A stretch of 51,704 bases of DNA from Methylocystis silviterrae (GTDB lineage: Bacteria; Pseudomonadota; Alphaproteobacteria; Rhizobiales; Beijerinckiaceae). Under the pieces are notes generated by a model, which was not told the DNA's origin, did not search any database, and saw only the letters and a list, made by a program, of their open reading frames with translations. The translations under genes and the position numbers were made by a program. Where the stretch lies: contig NZ_JABVWW010000021.1 in the NCBI RefSeq assembly GCF_013350005.1, positions 1 through 51,704 on the forward strand. Direction: 5' to 3'. Position 1 is the stretch's first letter, and each line of letters starts with the position of its first letter. Below, one piece after another: positions 36,501 to 44,331 of the stretch.

Positions 36501-36883
36501 TCCCGGCGCTGCTTCGGGCTGTAGGCGTCGCTCTCGCCGACCGCCGAGCTCTGTGGCTCGGCCACCGCGTACGGATCGACGTCGCCATCGTGGCAGTCGT
36601 CCTTCGGGTGGTGCAAACGGTGATGCCCAAATTCGTGGGCAACGTGGAAGGCGCGGTCCTCAGCGCTAAGCCCTGCCGAGACGAGAATCCTCGGGCCATC
36701 GGGATCATAGGAGGCCTCGGTGTTGTCCAGCAGCGCGTCGCCCTCGGGCAGCACCATGACCTTGACGCCGCTGGCCTGCTCCGCCGCGGTGAGAAGGTCG
36801 ATGGCCCGCAACAGACCAGTCTGAGGGTTCAGCTCTTCGTGCCAAGCCGCAGCCTGGGCGCGCAGTTCGGACCAAGCGCTCAT
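33536..36883 (-). CDS. ImmA/IrrE-like protease, UvrD helicase and Fe-S PD-(D/E)XK nuclease fusion
   Basis: A 1,115-residue three-part protein. Residues 1-180 form an ImmA/IrrE-type zinc peptidase with HEFGHH (83-88) and REAQANVYGRELLLPR downstream. Residues about 190-850 are a UvrD/Rep helicase with Walker A AGPGTGKT (214-221), ILVDEYQD as motif II and MTVHAAKGLEF as motif V. The C-terminal part is an AddB/Cas4-like nuclease: ALEDYLACPRRYYYGE plus a terminal YCPTCPFFFICP cysteine set suggests a 4Fe-4S cluster. It overlaps the HTH gene by 4 bp (ATGA). ImmA-type peptidases commonly cut XRE repressors, and an XRE protein is encoded immediately upstream. A damage- or phage-triggered switch is inferred. 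Confidence 0.88.
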   Translation of the reverse strand: MSAWSELRAQAAAWHEELNPQTGLLRAIDLLTAAEQASGVKVMVLPEGDALLDNTEASYDPDGPRILVSAGLSAEDRAFHVAHEFGHHRLHHPKDDCHDGDVDPYAVAEPQSSAVGESDAYSPKQRREAQANVYGRELLLPRRRVRAACLAQKLTADSVAAELGLPLNLVQQQMADALLLPEDRQPAAGGESPSLDDSQRHAAEAGPGPVQVRAGPGTGKTRTLVARTAWLIREKHADPACILALTYSNASADDLSRRLRLELGAEATAVWCSTFHAFGQELLRLYGDRLGLPSAPKLLDRADSLFLLESELHQLQLDHYFDLQEPLRGLKSVLNAISRAKDELCDPPTYQSRADAMPSGETKDKALEAAHIYAVYQKALETRSWVDFGDLIARSVELLKNHADVAAEVRQTYRHILVDEYQDMNTASAVLLKQIADPTAGPWVVGDVRQSIYRFRGASPLNMSRFADAFPGARFQDLEVNYRSGGRIVRLFEDYGGAMAAAPFASKDRLSPNRGKDTGEVAYRVASDREAEAEGLAQEILARRAQSGAFSQYAVLARTHGVLSTLAAHFERAGVPALYFGDFFERPEVRDLLSLVSVVGERDGVGLLRVAQFPRYATPVPDILEMFRFRQAADITMLAALKRTSEASLSVEGRAGLQRLAADLAGVDFKTSPHALMSAFLFGPAGAVYGAPFAGDDVAAQQRQLAVYQLLTLAFGHRPPGNRDPKRDFLEHIRRLEVLDEEKELRCLPAAAAAIDAVQLMTVHAAKGLEFPHVYVPSVSPSYFPPNARPDLCPLPPGVAADDALMTTDAEEESLMFVALSRARDRLTVSRANRYGGASRPNPSKLLKPLSTTLAPGGEPAPHWTTTGPTDPRPAPQIAPDGLGPELTVSALEDYLACPRRYYYGEALGLSRRLADTPYLRFHSVIRAGLDWLRGQPARSAADVAGHLDTSWSTRGPADHPAATHYRGAAQRMLVIAGAAMSGQVLAAQRSLTIEGVTITARADHIQTAGGGVVIQRLKAGRLAKSGETPKARYALLQAMVKRDEGVAARFLHISLLDGSQRDATVAAGKLNEAVDEAAEALSAIAAGRFDPQRNSRYCPTCPFFFICPTDGLRL

Positions 36884-37551
36884 GCCGTTGGCTCATCCAC
36901 GTCAGCTAGTCGCTGCAACCAAAAAGCCTTGAGGTCGTCCGTGAGCGTTGAGGCGCGGATCGCCGCTTCAAACGTCTCGGTTTCAATTTTTACCGGCCCT
37001 TTCGCCTTCCGCAGATTACCTCTGGAGGAGGCTATCGGCGGGCCGGTGGTCGAGGCGATGACATGCGCCGGCGGGATGTGAAGCTCGTCGGCTATGCGAC
37101 GGAACATCTCCAGAGGACGCCGGCCGACGATGCGTCGACGGTCAAGTTTCATCATCAATCCCGAGTCCAGGCCGACACGGGCGGCGACCTGGTCCTCCGT
37201 TAGACCTCTCGCGCGGACTAATTGCGACAGACGCGCCGGCGGTGAGTCGTCCTCCCGCTCGCTGCCATTGCTAACGTCGTCCGGTCCCGCTTGGCCCGCT
37301 GCATCGTGGCGATGGGAAAGGACCCGGCTTACGCCGATGTTCGCAAATTGTTCCACGCTGCAGCCAAAAGGCGTCATGTCTTCCTTCAAAGCCGTTTGAA
37401 CTGCGAGGGAAGCGAAGAACTCCACCAACGCGTCGCGATGCTGGGGATAGGCGGCAATCGCCACCAAGAGATTCTCGTGGGTCGGCTCGACGCCGTCGAC
37501 TAGGAGGTCGCGGATGACGTCGTCCGCCGTTGGCTGATCCAAACGGCTCAT
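36880..37551 (-). CDS. XRE-type HTH regulator paired with the protease-helicase
   Basis: A 223-residue protein with a helical N-terminal domain (MSRLDQPTADDVIRDLLVDG) and an HTH around residues 115-160 (LSQLVRARGLTEDQVAARVG, then LEMFRRIADELHIPP). The ATG at 37551 overlaps the upstream stop by 4 bp and the gene overlaps the helicase start by 4 bp, so three genes are translationally coupled. The pairing of an XRE protein with an ImmA/IrrE metalloprotease is the classic repressor-antirepressor arrangement. I infer that cleavage of this protein by the fused peptidase controls the operon. It could instead be a structural subunit. Confidence 0.75.
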   Translation of the reverse strand: MSRLDQPTADDVIRDLLVDGVEPTHENLLVAIAAYPQHRDALVEFFASLAVQTALKEDMTPFGCSVEQFANIGVSRVLSHRHDAAGQAGPDDVSNGSEREDDSPPARLSQLVRARGLTEDQVAARVGLDSGLMMKLDRRRIVGRRPLEMFRRIADELHIPPAHVIASTTGPPIASSRGNLRKAKGPVKIETETFEAAIRASTLTDDLKAFWLQRLADVDEPTA

Positions 37552-38342
37552 GACTCTGCTCCATGCGCTGCGCGCATCTGCTCGATTGCTGTATTTATCC
37601 AAGTTCGAATTTGTCGGTCGCTCTTATTGAACCTCGCGCAGAGGGTCGGCGCGCCATGTGGGCCATCCTTGAGCGGCCAGTTGTAAATGTGCCGGAGGAT
37701 GAAGGCTTCCCGGTGCCGTGGATCCGTCACCGCGTTAAGATACCTCAGTGCGCCTCCAGCCTCTTCCTCTGCCTTTGCGAGCAATTGCTCTACAGGGTTG
37801 AGGGCCTCTGACGCGAGACGGTCGACGGACTGCGTGTACTGCCCGTCTTCATCGCGATCCGCCGATTGAAATTCCCGTGCCTTGGGACGATCTGGCCCGA
37901 TTGCGCGGAGCGTCGCCTGTTTGACGACGGTTGCCGCGTCGACCTCAAGATATTCGGCCGTACGTGACGGTGGGGATTCGTTGAGCAGATCGCCGAGTTC
38001 ATTCGCGACCGCGATCTGGATCTCTTCCCTATCGGCCGTGCCGTAGCCCCGTGACCAACGGTCAACAATGGGCTTCACCCGTTCGAAGAATTGATATGTA
38101 AGCATACCTAGAACATGCGGATCGTTGTCACGCCGGCGAAGGCGGATGAGATGAACTAGGGTCTCGATACGCCAGACTTGATCACACCAGACGGTATGCG
38201 ACATGCCAAGGGCGTGGGCGATTTCGGCCTCCACACCCTCGTGACGTGTGTAGGGCTCGCCGCTCTTCCGACAACACGTGAGAGGTGCCGCCCGCATTGG
38301 GGCGGTCTCCTGGCGCTGTTGATCCGGCGACGATTGGCTCAT
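37548..38342 (-). CDS. Sigma-70-like (ECF-type) transcription factor
   Basis: A 264-residue protein. Its C-terminal part (DPRHREAFILRHIYNWPLKD, then RFNKSDRQIRTWINTAIEQM) has the helix pattern of sigma region 4. The middle (GMLTYQFFERVKPIVDRWS, then REEIQIAVANELGDLL) resembles region 2. It is the first gene of the seven-gene run and overlaps the HTH gene by 4 bp. A dedicated sigma-like factor at the head of a defence operon could direct its own transcription. Similarity is at the pattern level, so it might be a DNA-binding protein that is not a working sigma factor. Confidence 0.65.
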   Translation of the reverse strand: MSQSSPDQQRQETAPMRAAPLTCCRKSGEPYTRHEGVEAEIAHALGMSHTVWCDQVWRIETLVHLIRLRRRDNDPHVLGMLTYQFFERVKPIVDRWSRGYGTADREEIQIAVANELGDLLNESPPSRTAEYLEVDAATVVKQATLRAIGPDRPKAREFQSADRDEDGQYTQSVDRLASEALNPVEQLLAKAEEEAGGALRYLNAVTDPRHREAFILRHIYNWPLKDGPHGAPTLCARFNKSDRQIRTWINTAIEQMRAAHGAES

Positions 38343-38857
38343 GTCATGCTCAAGAGAGGTTCAAGCGCGACCGGAAGTCCGGCCGCGAAATTTTTTTGGG
38401 CTCGATTTTCGTGTCAACTCTGAGAGCCACTTCGCCCGCTACCGCGGGACCCGAGTGAACGCCCCGCCGATGGATCACTTTCTCCGGCCGCTGAAGCAAA
38501 ATAAAGAGAAGATTTGCGTTCGAGCGCAACAGCAGGTTCCGGTGACAGTCTGTGGCCATCGTCTGAGAGTCTGAATCGGGCCATGCCGGACTCGGGCAGA
38601 AGTGTTCAAGTCCGGCTGGAGGGATGTGTTGTCGATCACCGGCGAAACTTGAGGAGGATGGGCAGGCATCGGGGATCAGCCTAAGGCAATAAGAGCAACA
38701 GTCACTTCTGCCCGCCCGCACTAGTCGACCGGAAACTGGCCGGAAGCCAATGTCGGCCAATGGCGCATCGTTCCCATAAGCAGTCGGGTCACGCAATGAC
38801 CGGTTTGCCTCCTGATTCCAGACCTCTGTTTTGAGGTTCGATGCTGCGCGGGAACTT
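38343..38857. other. Intergenic region upstream of the sigma/Bil operon
   Basis: About 515 bp between two minus-strand genes. Reading the minus strand, a TTGACA box lies at 38417-38412, followed by an A/T-rich tract at 38397-38388, and is a promoter candidate for the operon. Next to it CCGGA-AG-TCCGG (38371-38382) could be an operator. The rest holds only chance frames; a 230-codon minus frame over this stretch has no domain signature and an implausible composition. Confidence 0.45.
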
Positions 38858-40294
38858 TCAGGGCACAAGATTTCTAGAACGAGTTTTTTTCCCGTGCTTG
38901 CCACGCATGCGCGCCACGAACGGCTTGTGCGGTTCAAATTGCCCGAAATCCGCGATCGCCAAAGCGAGACTGGCGCATTCCTGAAAGTGACGCGCAGCAT
39001 GCTTGTATCGGCTGGACCTACCGCTATCGAGCGAGAATTCAATCATGGCGCGGAGCGCCAGCGTCGCAGCCAAGGGATGCTTGCCTGCCAGCGCGTCCGC
39101 GACAGGCGTCAGGACCTCATAACGATCGCCATCCAATTTATCGGCGCGCGTGAGTACGAGTTTCCCTACGCGATCCGGCGCTGGCCAGGCGGCGAGGAAC
39201 GAGAGCGCCGCACTGAAGGGCTCGAAATTCTCTGCGAAATCGAGTGCGCGGCTTTCCGCCTCGACGTCGTCAAAGTCGGGCAGTCGTTTCAGATGATCGC
39301 GCAAGTGTCGCGCCGACAGAAATCGTTCGAAGCATGACCAGCGCGCCGCCTGCGCGTCATCGCGGCGTTCGAGTGCGTCTGGCGCGGCGATGCGCGCGTC
39401 TTCCCACTCGAATTCTGGCCAGCCGGCGCACCTCTGTTCCGCCGCTTCGATCGCCGTCAGCGCTTCCGCCGCGCGGCCGGCTGCAAGGAGCCGCCCGGCA
39501 ATTTCGGCGGGGATGCGTGGGACCTTTCGCGTTTCTGGATCATATTGCGCGATGAAGGCGTCGACGTCGCCCTGCGTGTCGGCAATGTCTCTCAACGCCA
39601 TCTCGATGACGCGAGGGCGGTGACGATCGGCGATTTCGTTTTCGTAGATCGGACTGCTCATCGCCCAACCGATTTTTCGGCGCTCATGCTCGGCCAGTTT
39701 TTTCACCGGCTCCTTGGACAGGGCGACGAAGCGCTGCTTCAAATGTTGGAGACCTGGATCACCGAGCGCAGGACGCAGAGTAGCGATCAGACCGTCGAAT
39801 TCTCCATAGTTATTGCCGATCAAGGCCTCAAATGCTCGATCGGCCAATTCTTTCGCATCGCCTTCGGCGGCTTCGGCCAGCCGCCTGAGATCGCTGACGC
39901 CGTCGTGGAAGATTCCGATCACCGTTCCGCTGCTGTCATCGCAACGCGCGAACACCGAGGACGCCAGCGCGAGAAAATTCCATATCAGATCAAGCGCTTC
40001 TTTCGGATCGGACTTTCCGACATGTTCGACAATCGCGCGTCGCTGCGTCTCAAGGTCCTCGACGAGTGCACGGCGGTTCTGCCAGTCGACGAAGCTTCGA
40101 GAGCGAGAAATGGCGGTGAGGCGCTTGCGGATTTCGCGCGCTGCGTCGGCGGGGCTTTGCGCCCCCGCAATGGCAAGGCGCAAGCGTCGTTTTGCGGCGG
40201 CGTCGCCGCTGCTGATGTCGATCAGCAGTTCGGCCAGTCGCTTCGCGCCGAGCGCTTCCAAGTTCTGGGCGTTGAGGGTGTTTTTCGGCGCCAT
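38858..40294 (-). CDS. DUF6880 family protein
   Basis: A 478-residue helical protein beginning MAPKNTLNAQNLEALGAKRL, the hallmark start of DUF6880. The N-terminal domain contains RSRSFVDWQNRRALVEDLE, then a TPR-like helical array, and a C-terminal ARHFQECASLALAIADF with a basic tail. The family is widespread in Hyphomicrobiales and has no assigned activity. The gene lies 85 bp downstream of a Fic protein in the same orientation and may be transcribed with it. No frameshift is visible. Confidence 0.8.
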   Translation of the reverse strand: MAPKNTLNAQNLEALGAKRLAELLIDISSGDAAAKRRLRLAIAGAQSPADAAREIRKRLTAISRSRSFVDWQNRRALVEDLETQRRAIVEHVGKSDPKEALDLIWNFLALASSVFARCDDSSGTVIGIFHDGVSDLRRLAEAAEGDAKELADRAFEALIGNNYGEFDGLIATLRPALGDPGLQHLKQRFVALSKEPVKKLAEHERRKIGWAMSSPIYENEIADRHRPRVIEMALRDIADTQGDVDAFIAQYDPETRKVPRIPAEIAGRLLAAGRAAEALTAIEAAEQRCAGWPEFEWEDARIAAPDALERRDDAQAARWSCFERFLSARHLRDHLKRLPDFDDVEAESRALDFAENFEPFSAALSFLAAWPAPDRVGKLVLTRADKLDGDRYEVLTPVADALAGKHPLAATLALRAMIEFSLDSGRSSRYKHAARHFQECASLALAIADFGQFEPHKPFVARMRGKHGKKTRSRNLVP

Positions 40295-40379
40295 GTCGGA
40301 TCGAAGCTCGGGTGACAGTGAACCCGCGAGAAAACGATGCGTGAGAAGTCGGCACTGTCGTTGATCGATTACCGGGGGT

Positions 40380-41441
40380 TCACAACGAATACCAGGTGGC
40401 GCGCGCTTTGCCGCGCCGTCTTACGCGTCCGTCCGCGACCAGTTCGCGCAAACGCACTTTTAGCGTATTCCGATTTGCGCCGGTGAGGGATGCAAGCTGC
40501 GCGATGGTCAGGCGCTCGTGGGTCCGGAGCGCTCTGAGGACATCGAGCGATAGCGCCGGCAGATTGGCGTCGGCGCCCTGGGAAATCCGTTCCTGGTCCA
40601 GCCTTGCCGCAAGGCTGTCCTTCTGCCGCTTGAGGCAGCGCAGAAAGAATCCGACCCACGGCTCCCAATCCGGCGTTTCGCTCGTGAGCGTCGTTTGCGT
40701 GCGACGGAGCGCCTTATAGTACAGGTCCTTGTTTTCCTCGATCACGCGCTCGAGCGAGGCATAGGGAACATAGGCGTAGCCCGCTCGCAGTAAGAGCAGC
40801 GTGGTGAGTACGCGCGAGAGCCGCCCGTTTCCGTCCTGAAAGGGATGGATCGCGAGGAACGTCACGACGAAGACGGCGATTACAATAAGCGGATGCAGCG
40901 CTTCTTCATCCAGCGCTTTGCGCGTCCAGGCGACGAGCGCCTCCATTTCTCGTGGGGTGTCGAACGGCGCGGTCGTCTCGAACACAACGCCGATTTGCTG
41001 TCCATTGGCATCGAACGCGACGACATTGTTCGACAGGTTCTTATAGGAGCCGCGATGGCGCGCATCCTTGTCGCTGTGACGCAGCAAGGCCTGATGCAGT
41101 TGGCGGATATGGTTCTCGGTGAGGCGCATATCGGCGTGCGCCTCGAACACCAGATCCATCGCCTCGGCATATCCGGCGACTTCCTGCTCGTCTCGTGTGC
41201 TGAACGCCGTGATGGAAATGGCGCGCGAGAGCAGATCCTCGACTTCGGCGTCCGATAAGTCCGCCCCCTCAATGCGCGTCGAAGAGCCGACGCTTTCGAT
41301 CGTCGCGACCTTGCGGAGCGCGCTGAGGCGGTCCGGCGAGAGCGTTTTGAGCGCCTCCCATCGGCCTTTGAACTCATCGATTTCCGCGATGAGCTTTACG
41401 AGGTCAGGGCCGAATGCAAGCTTCGGCTCCCTCATTTGCAC
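40380..41441 (-). CDS. Fic-domain protein (predicted AMP transferase) with winged-helix tail
   Basis: A 353-residue protein with an intact Fic motif HPFQDGNGRLSR (199-210). An N-terminal inhibitory helix SSTRIEG (53-59) of the [S/T]xxxE[G/N] type marks an auto-inhibited Fic. The C-terminal 70 residues (TIAQLASLTGANRNTLKVRL) form a winged helix, so the protein likely binds DNA, possibly its own promoter. Fic enzymes transfer AMP from ATP to Ser/Thr/Tyr of target proteins. Upstream, TACCCGAT-like direct repeats (41451-41493) could be its operator. It is followed by the DUF6880 gene. Confidence 0.9.
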   Translation of the reverse strand: MQMREPKLAFGPDLVKLIAEIDEFKGRWEALKTLSPDRLSALRKVATIESVGSSTRIEGADLSDAEVEDLLSRAISITAFSTRDEQEVAGYAEAMDLVFEAHADMRLTENHIRQLHQALLRHSDKDARHRGSYKNLSNNVVAFDANGQQIGVVFETTAPFDTPREMEALVAWTRKALDEEALHPLIVIAVFVVTFLAIHPFQDGNGRLSRVLTTLLLLRAGYAYVPYASLERVIEENKDLYYKALRRTQTTLTSETPDWEPWVGFFLRCLKRQKDSLAARLDQERISQGADANLPALSLDVLRALRTHERLTIAQLASLTGANRNTLKVRLRELVADGRVRRRGKARATWYSL

Positions 41442-42000
41442 GCTCTCATATCCGATTCCATACCCGATAATACCCGATTAGGCCCGATTTCCTACGCGAT
41501 TTTTTAAGCCCCCTGAGCCCGAAAGAAGCGGCAGTCGGTATTCTGATGAGATCGGCACGCTGTCGGCGTAGATAGTTCGCGGTCGCACTCTTCTATCGTC
41601 GGCGATTGGTTCGCTTAAGGTTACAAAGCCTAGGGTTCTTAACGAGAGGCTTGGCTCAGCCGCCATCCGGGCGCGAGCGTTCCGATAGGCCCCGCTTCGC
41701 CGTGCGGTTCGGTGTGGGAGGACGTTGCTTCATCTCTTCTTCGTCGTTTTCGCTGAGAGGGCCGCGCGCCGGCCTGAGAGAGCAGCGATGTCGCCACAAG
41801 CGTCACGCTTGCCGCAACGCTCCCCGCCGACTTCTTTCCCCTGCCCTACGCTGGCGCTTCGGGCATTCCGCGCGGATCAAAGAAGTCGGCGGGGAACGTC
41901 CTCCGCTTTGCTGCGGCCCGCGGGTGCGACGCGAGCCGCCCGTGGCGCGGGATCGCTGTCAGGCCGCGATCGGCGCGGCCTCAAGCGAAAGCGCCAAGCG
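41442..42000. other. Divergent regulatory region between the Fic gene and the DUF2493 gene
   Basis: About 559 bp. Near the Fic start, four close copies of an ACCCGATT-like octamer occur in 41451-41493, suggesting operator or promoter repeats. The right part holds the 17-bp inverted repeat described separately. A plus-strand frame is open from 41725, but its composition and lack of a ribosome site argue against coding before 42001. Confidence 0.45.
41821..41895. repeat. Perfect 17-bp inverted repeat with 41-base spacer
   Basis: TCCCCGCCGACTTCTTT (41821-41837) is exactly complementary to 41879-41895 read in reverse. As RNA it would fold into a strong stem-loop about 105 bases ahead of the DUF2493 start. 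As DNA it could be a protein-binding or mobile-element end. Confidence 0.75.
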
Positions 42001-42939
42001 ATGAACGATGAATTCACGTCCCTACCCTGCGACACACACGCGCCGGTTCACGACGCCCAGTCGCCCTCCTCGCACCTTCTCGATGAACTCGCCTTGCACG
42101 GCTATCGCCCGCTCGACGACGAACCGGATCCGCGTCCCCTGCCCTCTTCTGACGTCGCGTCGCTCGCGCTCGAAGCCGCCGTCGAAGCTCTTTCGGGGCT
42201 CTTTCTCGATACCCGGCTCGAGGCTGATCTGCCGGACCTTCTCTGGTCATTCGTCAACGTCTTTCATCGCAAGGCGGATCGTATCGACCGCGATCTCGAC
42301 GACAATGAAACCGCGCAACGGCGCGCGCAGGTCGAGCAGGACGGCTCGGAAATCCGTTCGGTTGAACTGGAACGGTTGATCGCGCAAGGACTGACGCTGA
42401 CCGAACGTCGCAACGCCTTCGAATTCTTTCGCGACCATCTCGCCGAACTCTATGCGACGGAGACCGGTTCCGCCTGGCGACCGCGGTCGGGCTCGAAGGT
42501 CAATCACCGTGCGCTGACCGCGGCGCTGATCGACAGCCGAGATTTCCTGAACGCCAAGAAGCTAGCCGAGACGCAAGTGCTCTTGCCGCCTGGCCCTCGG
42601 ATCGCCTTCGCTGGTGGCGTCGATTGCAACGATCATCGGCGCATTTGGGAGGCGCTCGACAAGGTCCATGCGAAGCATCCCGACATGGTTCTTCTCCATG
42701 GCGGCGGCGCAAAAGGCGCCGAACGGATCGCGTCCTGCTGGGCGGATCATCGCAAGGTTCCGCAAGTCGCCTTCAAACCGGACTGGAGCCATCACAAGAA
42801 TGCCGCGCCCTTCAAGCGCAATGATCTGATGCTCGAAACATTACCGATCGGCGTGATCGTCTTCCCCGGCTCTGGGATCGTCGAGAACCTTGCGGACAAG
42901 GCGCGCAAGATGGGAATTCCGGTGTGGCGGTTCAAATGA
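42001..42939 (+). CDS. DUF2493/SLOG-fold (YspA-like) protein
   Basis: A 312-residue protein. The N-terminal 190 residues are helical and charged, typical of plasmid members of this family. The C-terminal domain is a SLOG Rossmann-like fold: PRIAFAGGVDCNDHRRIWEA, MVLLHGGGAKGAERIASCW and FPGSGIVENLADKA. SLOG domains bind nucleotide-derived ligands and are related to DprA and Smf. The ATG at 42001 gives the domain-consistent N-terminus; a start at 41725 would pass through the inverted repeat. It lies directly upstream of the parS-repABC region and is a frequent companion of such replicons. Confidence 0.75.
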   Translation: MNDEFTSLPCDTHAPVHDAQSPSSHLLDELALHGYRPLDDEPDPRPLPSSDVASLALEAAVEALSGLFLDTRLEADLPDLLWSFVNVFHRKADRIDRDLDDNETAQRRAQVEQDGSEIRSVELERLIAQGLTLTERRNAFEFFRDHLAELYATETGSAWRPRSGSKVNHRALTAALIDSRDFLNAKKLAETQVLLPPGPRIAFAGGVDCNDHRRIWEALDKVHAKHPDMVLLHGGGAKGAERIASCWADHRKVPQVAFKPDWSHHKNAAPFKRNDLMLETLPIGVIVFPGSGIVENLADKARKMGIPVWRFK

Positions 42940-42952
42940 GTCGCCGTCGACT

Positions 42953-42974
42953 CATGTTGACCGCGGTCAACATG
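42953..42974. promoter_or_regulatory. parS centromere site upstream of repA
   Basis: A perfect 22-bp palindrome with half-site CATGTTGACCG. The GTTGACCGCGGTCAAC core matches the parS consensus of repABC plasmids. It lies 147 bp before the repA start and would be the loading site for RepB. Confidence 0.88.
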
Positions 42975-43120
42975 ACACCCTGCGCTATCTCCGATGGCCG
43001 GCAGCGCGCGTTAATCATTCGTTAACCCAATTTTTCTTGCAGACAGTCGGAGAATCGGGCCTACTTGCCACGCAAATCACCCGTAGGTTTGATCTTAAAC
43101 CGTAACTACGAGCCTGATCC

Positions 43121-44329
43121 GTGGCATCTCAACCCGCCATCCAGCCGCCCCCGCTTTCCGAGATTCACGAGGTGATCGCGGGCGATGCGCAACAATTATC
43201 GGCAAAACTGCTCGCGCACCGGAAGAAGCTGTTTCCGCCGGAAGCGCGCAAGACCCTGCGTCGATTCTCTTCCGGGGAAGCGGCCAAGCTGATCGGCATC
43301 AACGATGGCTATCTTCGACAACTCTCGTTGGATGGCAAGGGGCCGCAGCCCGAGACCAGCCCGACCGGCCGGCGTTCCTATTCGTTCGAAGATATTCAGG
43401 CGCTACGCGTCTTTCTTGACGAAGGGGGCAAGGCGGGACGGCGGTATTTGCCGCGCCGAGGAAAGAACGAGCACCTTCAGGTAATATCGGTCGCCAATTT
43501 CAAGGGTGGTTCAGGCAAGACCACGACGGCGGCGCATCTGGCGCAATACCTCGCGCTGCAGGGCTATCGCGTTCTGGCGATCGACCTCGACCCGCAAGCG
43601 AGCTTGTCTGCCCTGCATGGCTATCAGCCTGAGTTTGATATTGGCGAGAACGAAACATTGTACGGCGCGATCCGCTATGATGGCGCGCGCCGTGAGCTTA
43701 AGGAAATTATCCGGCGGACCTATTTCCCGGGGCTCGACATTATCCCCGGCAACATCGAACTCATGGAGTTCGAGCATGAGAGCCCGAAGGCCCTAGCGGA
43801 AAAGAAACAGGGGGACGCCCTCTTCTTCGCGCGCGTCGCGCAAGCGCTTGGAACTGTGGCGGACGACTATGATGTGGTCGTTCTGGATTGCCCTCCGCAA
43901 CTTGGATTTCTCACCCTATCCGCGCTTTGCGCGGCGACAGCCGTCCTGATCACCGTACATCCGCAGATGCTCGACCTCATGTCGATGTGTCAGTTTTTGA
44001 TCATGACCTCGGACCTTCTGTCTGTTGTGGCCAAGGCCGGCGGCAACATGGAGTATGACTGGATGCGTTACCTGGTGACTCGATTTGAGCCCACCGACGG
44101 ACCGCAGACCCAAATGGTCGCGTTCATGCGCTCGATTTTTGGCGAGCGGGTGCTGACGTCGTCGATGGTGAAGAGCACTGCAATTTCCGATGCAGGCATC
44201 ACGAAACAAACGCTCTACGAAGTATCGCGAGAGCAGTTCACGCGCGCCACATATGACCGTGCGATTGAAGCGCTGGGCGCGGTGAACGGAGAAATCGAGG
44301 GGCTAATCCGAACGGCTTGGGGGAGGTAG
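43121..44329 (+). CDS. repA: RepA, ParA-family plasmid partition ATPase
   Basis: A 402-residue protein. The N-terminal part binds DNA (FSSGEAAKLIGINDGYLRQL) and autorepresses repABC. The ParA ATPase carries the deviant Walker A KGGSGKTTT (128-136) and a Walker A-prime region DIVVLD-like YDVVVLDCPPQLGFL. RepA and ATP move RepB-parS complexes to daughter cells. Translation starts with GTG at 43121. The repB start follows its stop after 2 bases, and the two are a coupled pair. Length is normal for the family. Confidence 0.95.
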   Translation: MASQPAIQPPPLSEIHEVIAGDAQQLSAKLLAHRKKLFPPEARKTLRRFSSGEAAKLIGINDGYLRQLSLDGKGPQPETSPTGRRSYSFEDIQALRVFLDEGGKAGRRYLPRRGKNEHLQVISVANFKGGSGKTTTAAHLAQYLALQGYRVLAIDLDPQASLSALHGYQPEFDIGENETLYGAIRYDGARRELKEIIRRTYFPGLDIIPGNIELMEFEHESPKALAEKKQGDALFFARVAQALGTVADDYDVVVLDCPPQLGFLTLSALCAATAVLITVHPQMLDLMSMCQFLIMTSDLLSVVAKAGGNMEYDWMRYLVTRFEPTDGPQTQMVAFMRSIFGERVLTSSMVKSTAISDAGITKQTLYEVSREQFTRATYDRAIEALGAVNGEIEGLIRTAWGR

Positions 44330-44331
44330 GG

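Noticed and set aside
38350-39042. A 230-codon minus-strand frame upstream of the sigma-like gene
   Set aside because: No ribosome site, Ser/Arg-rich random-looking composition, and it overlaps the end of the DUF6880 gene on the same strand in another frame.
41725-42000. A 92-codon N-terminal extension of the DUF2493 protein
   Set aside because: No ribosome site, composition unlike the protein, and it would run through the 17-bp inverted repeat.
42953-42974. Palindrome as a restriction or LexA-type operator
   Set aside because: The core and its repetition inside repB fit parS of repABC plasmids much better.
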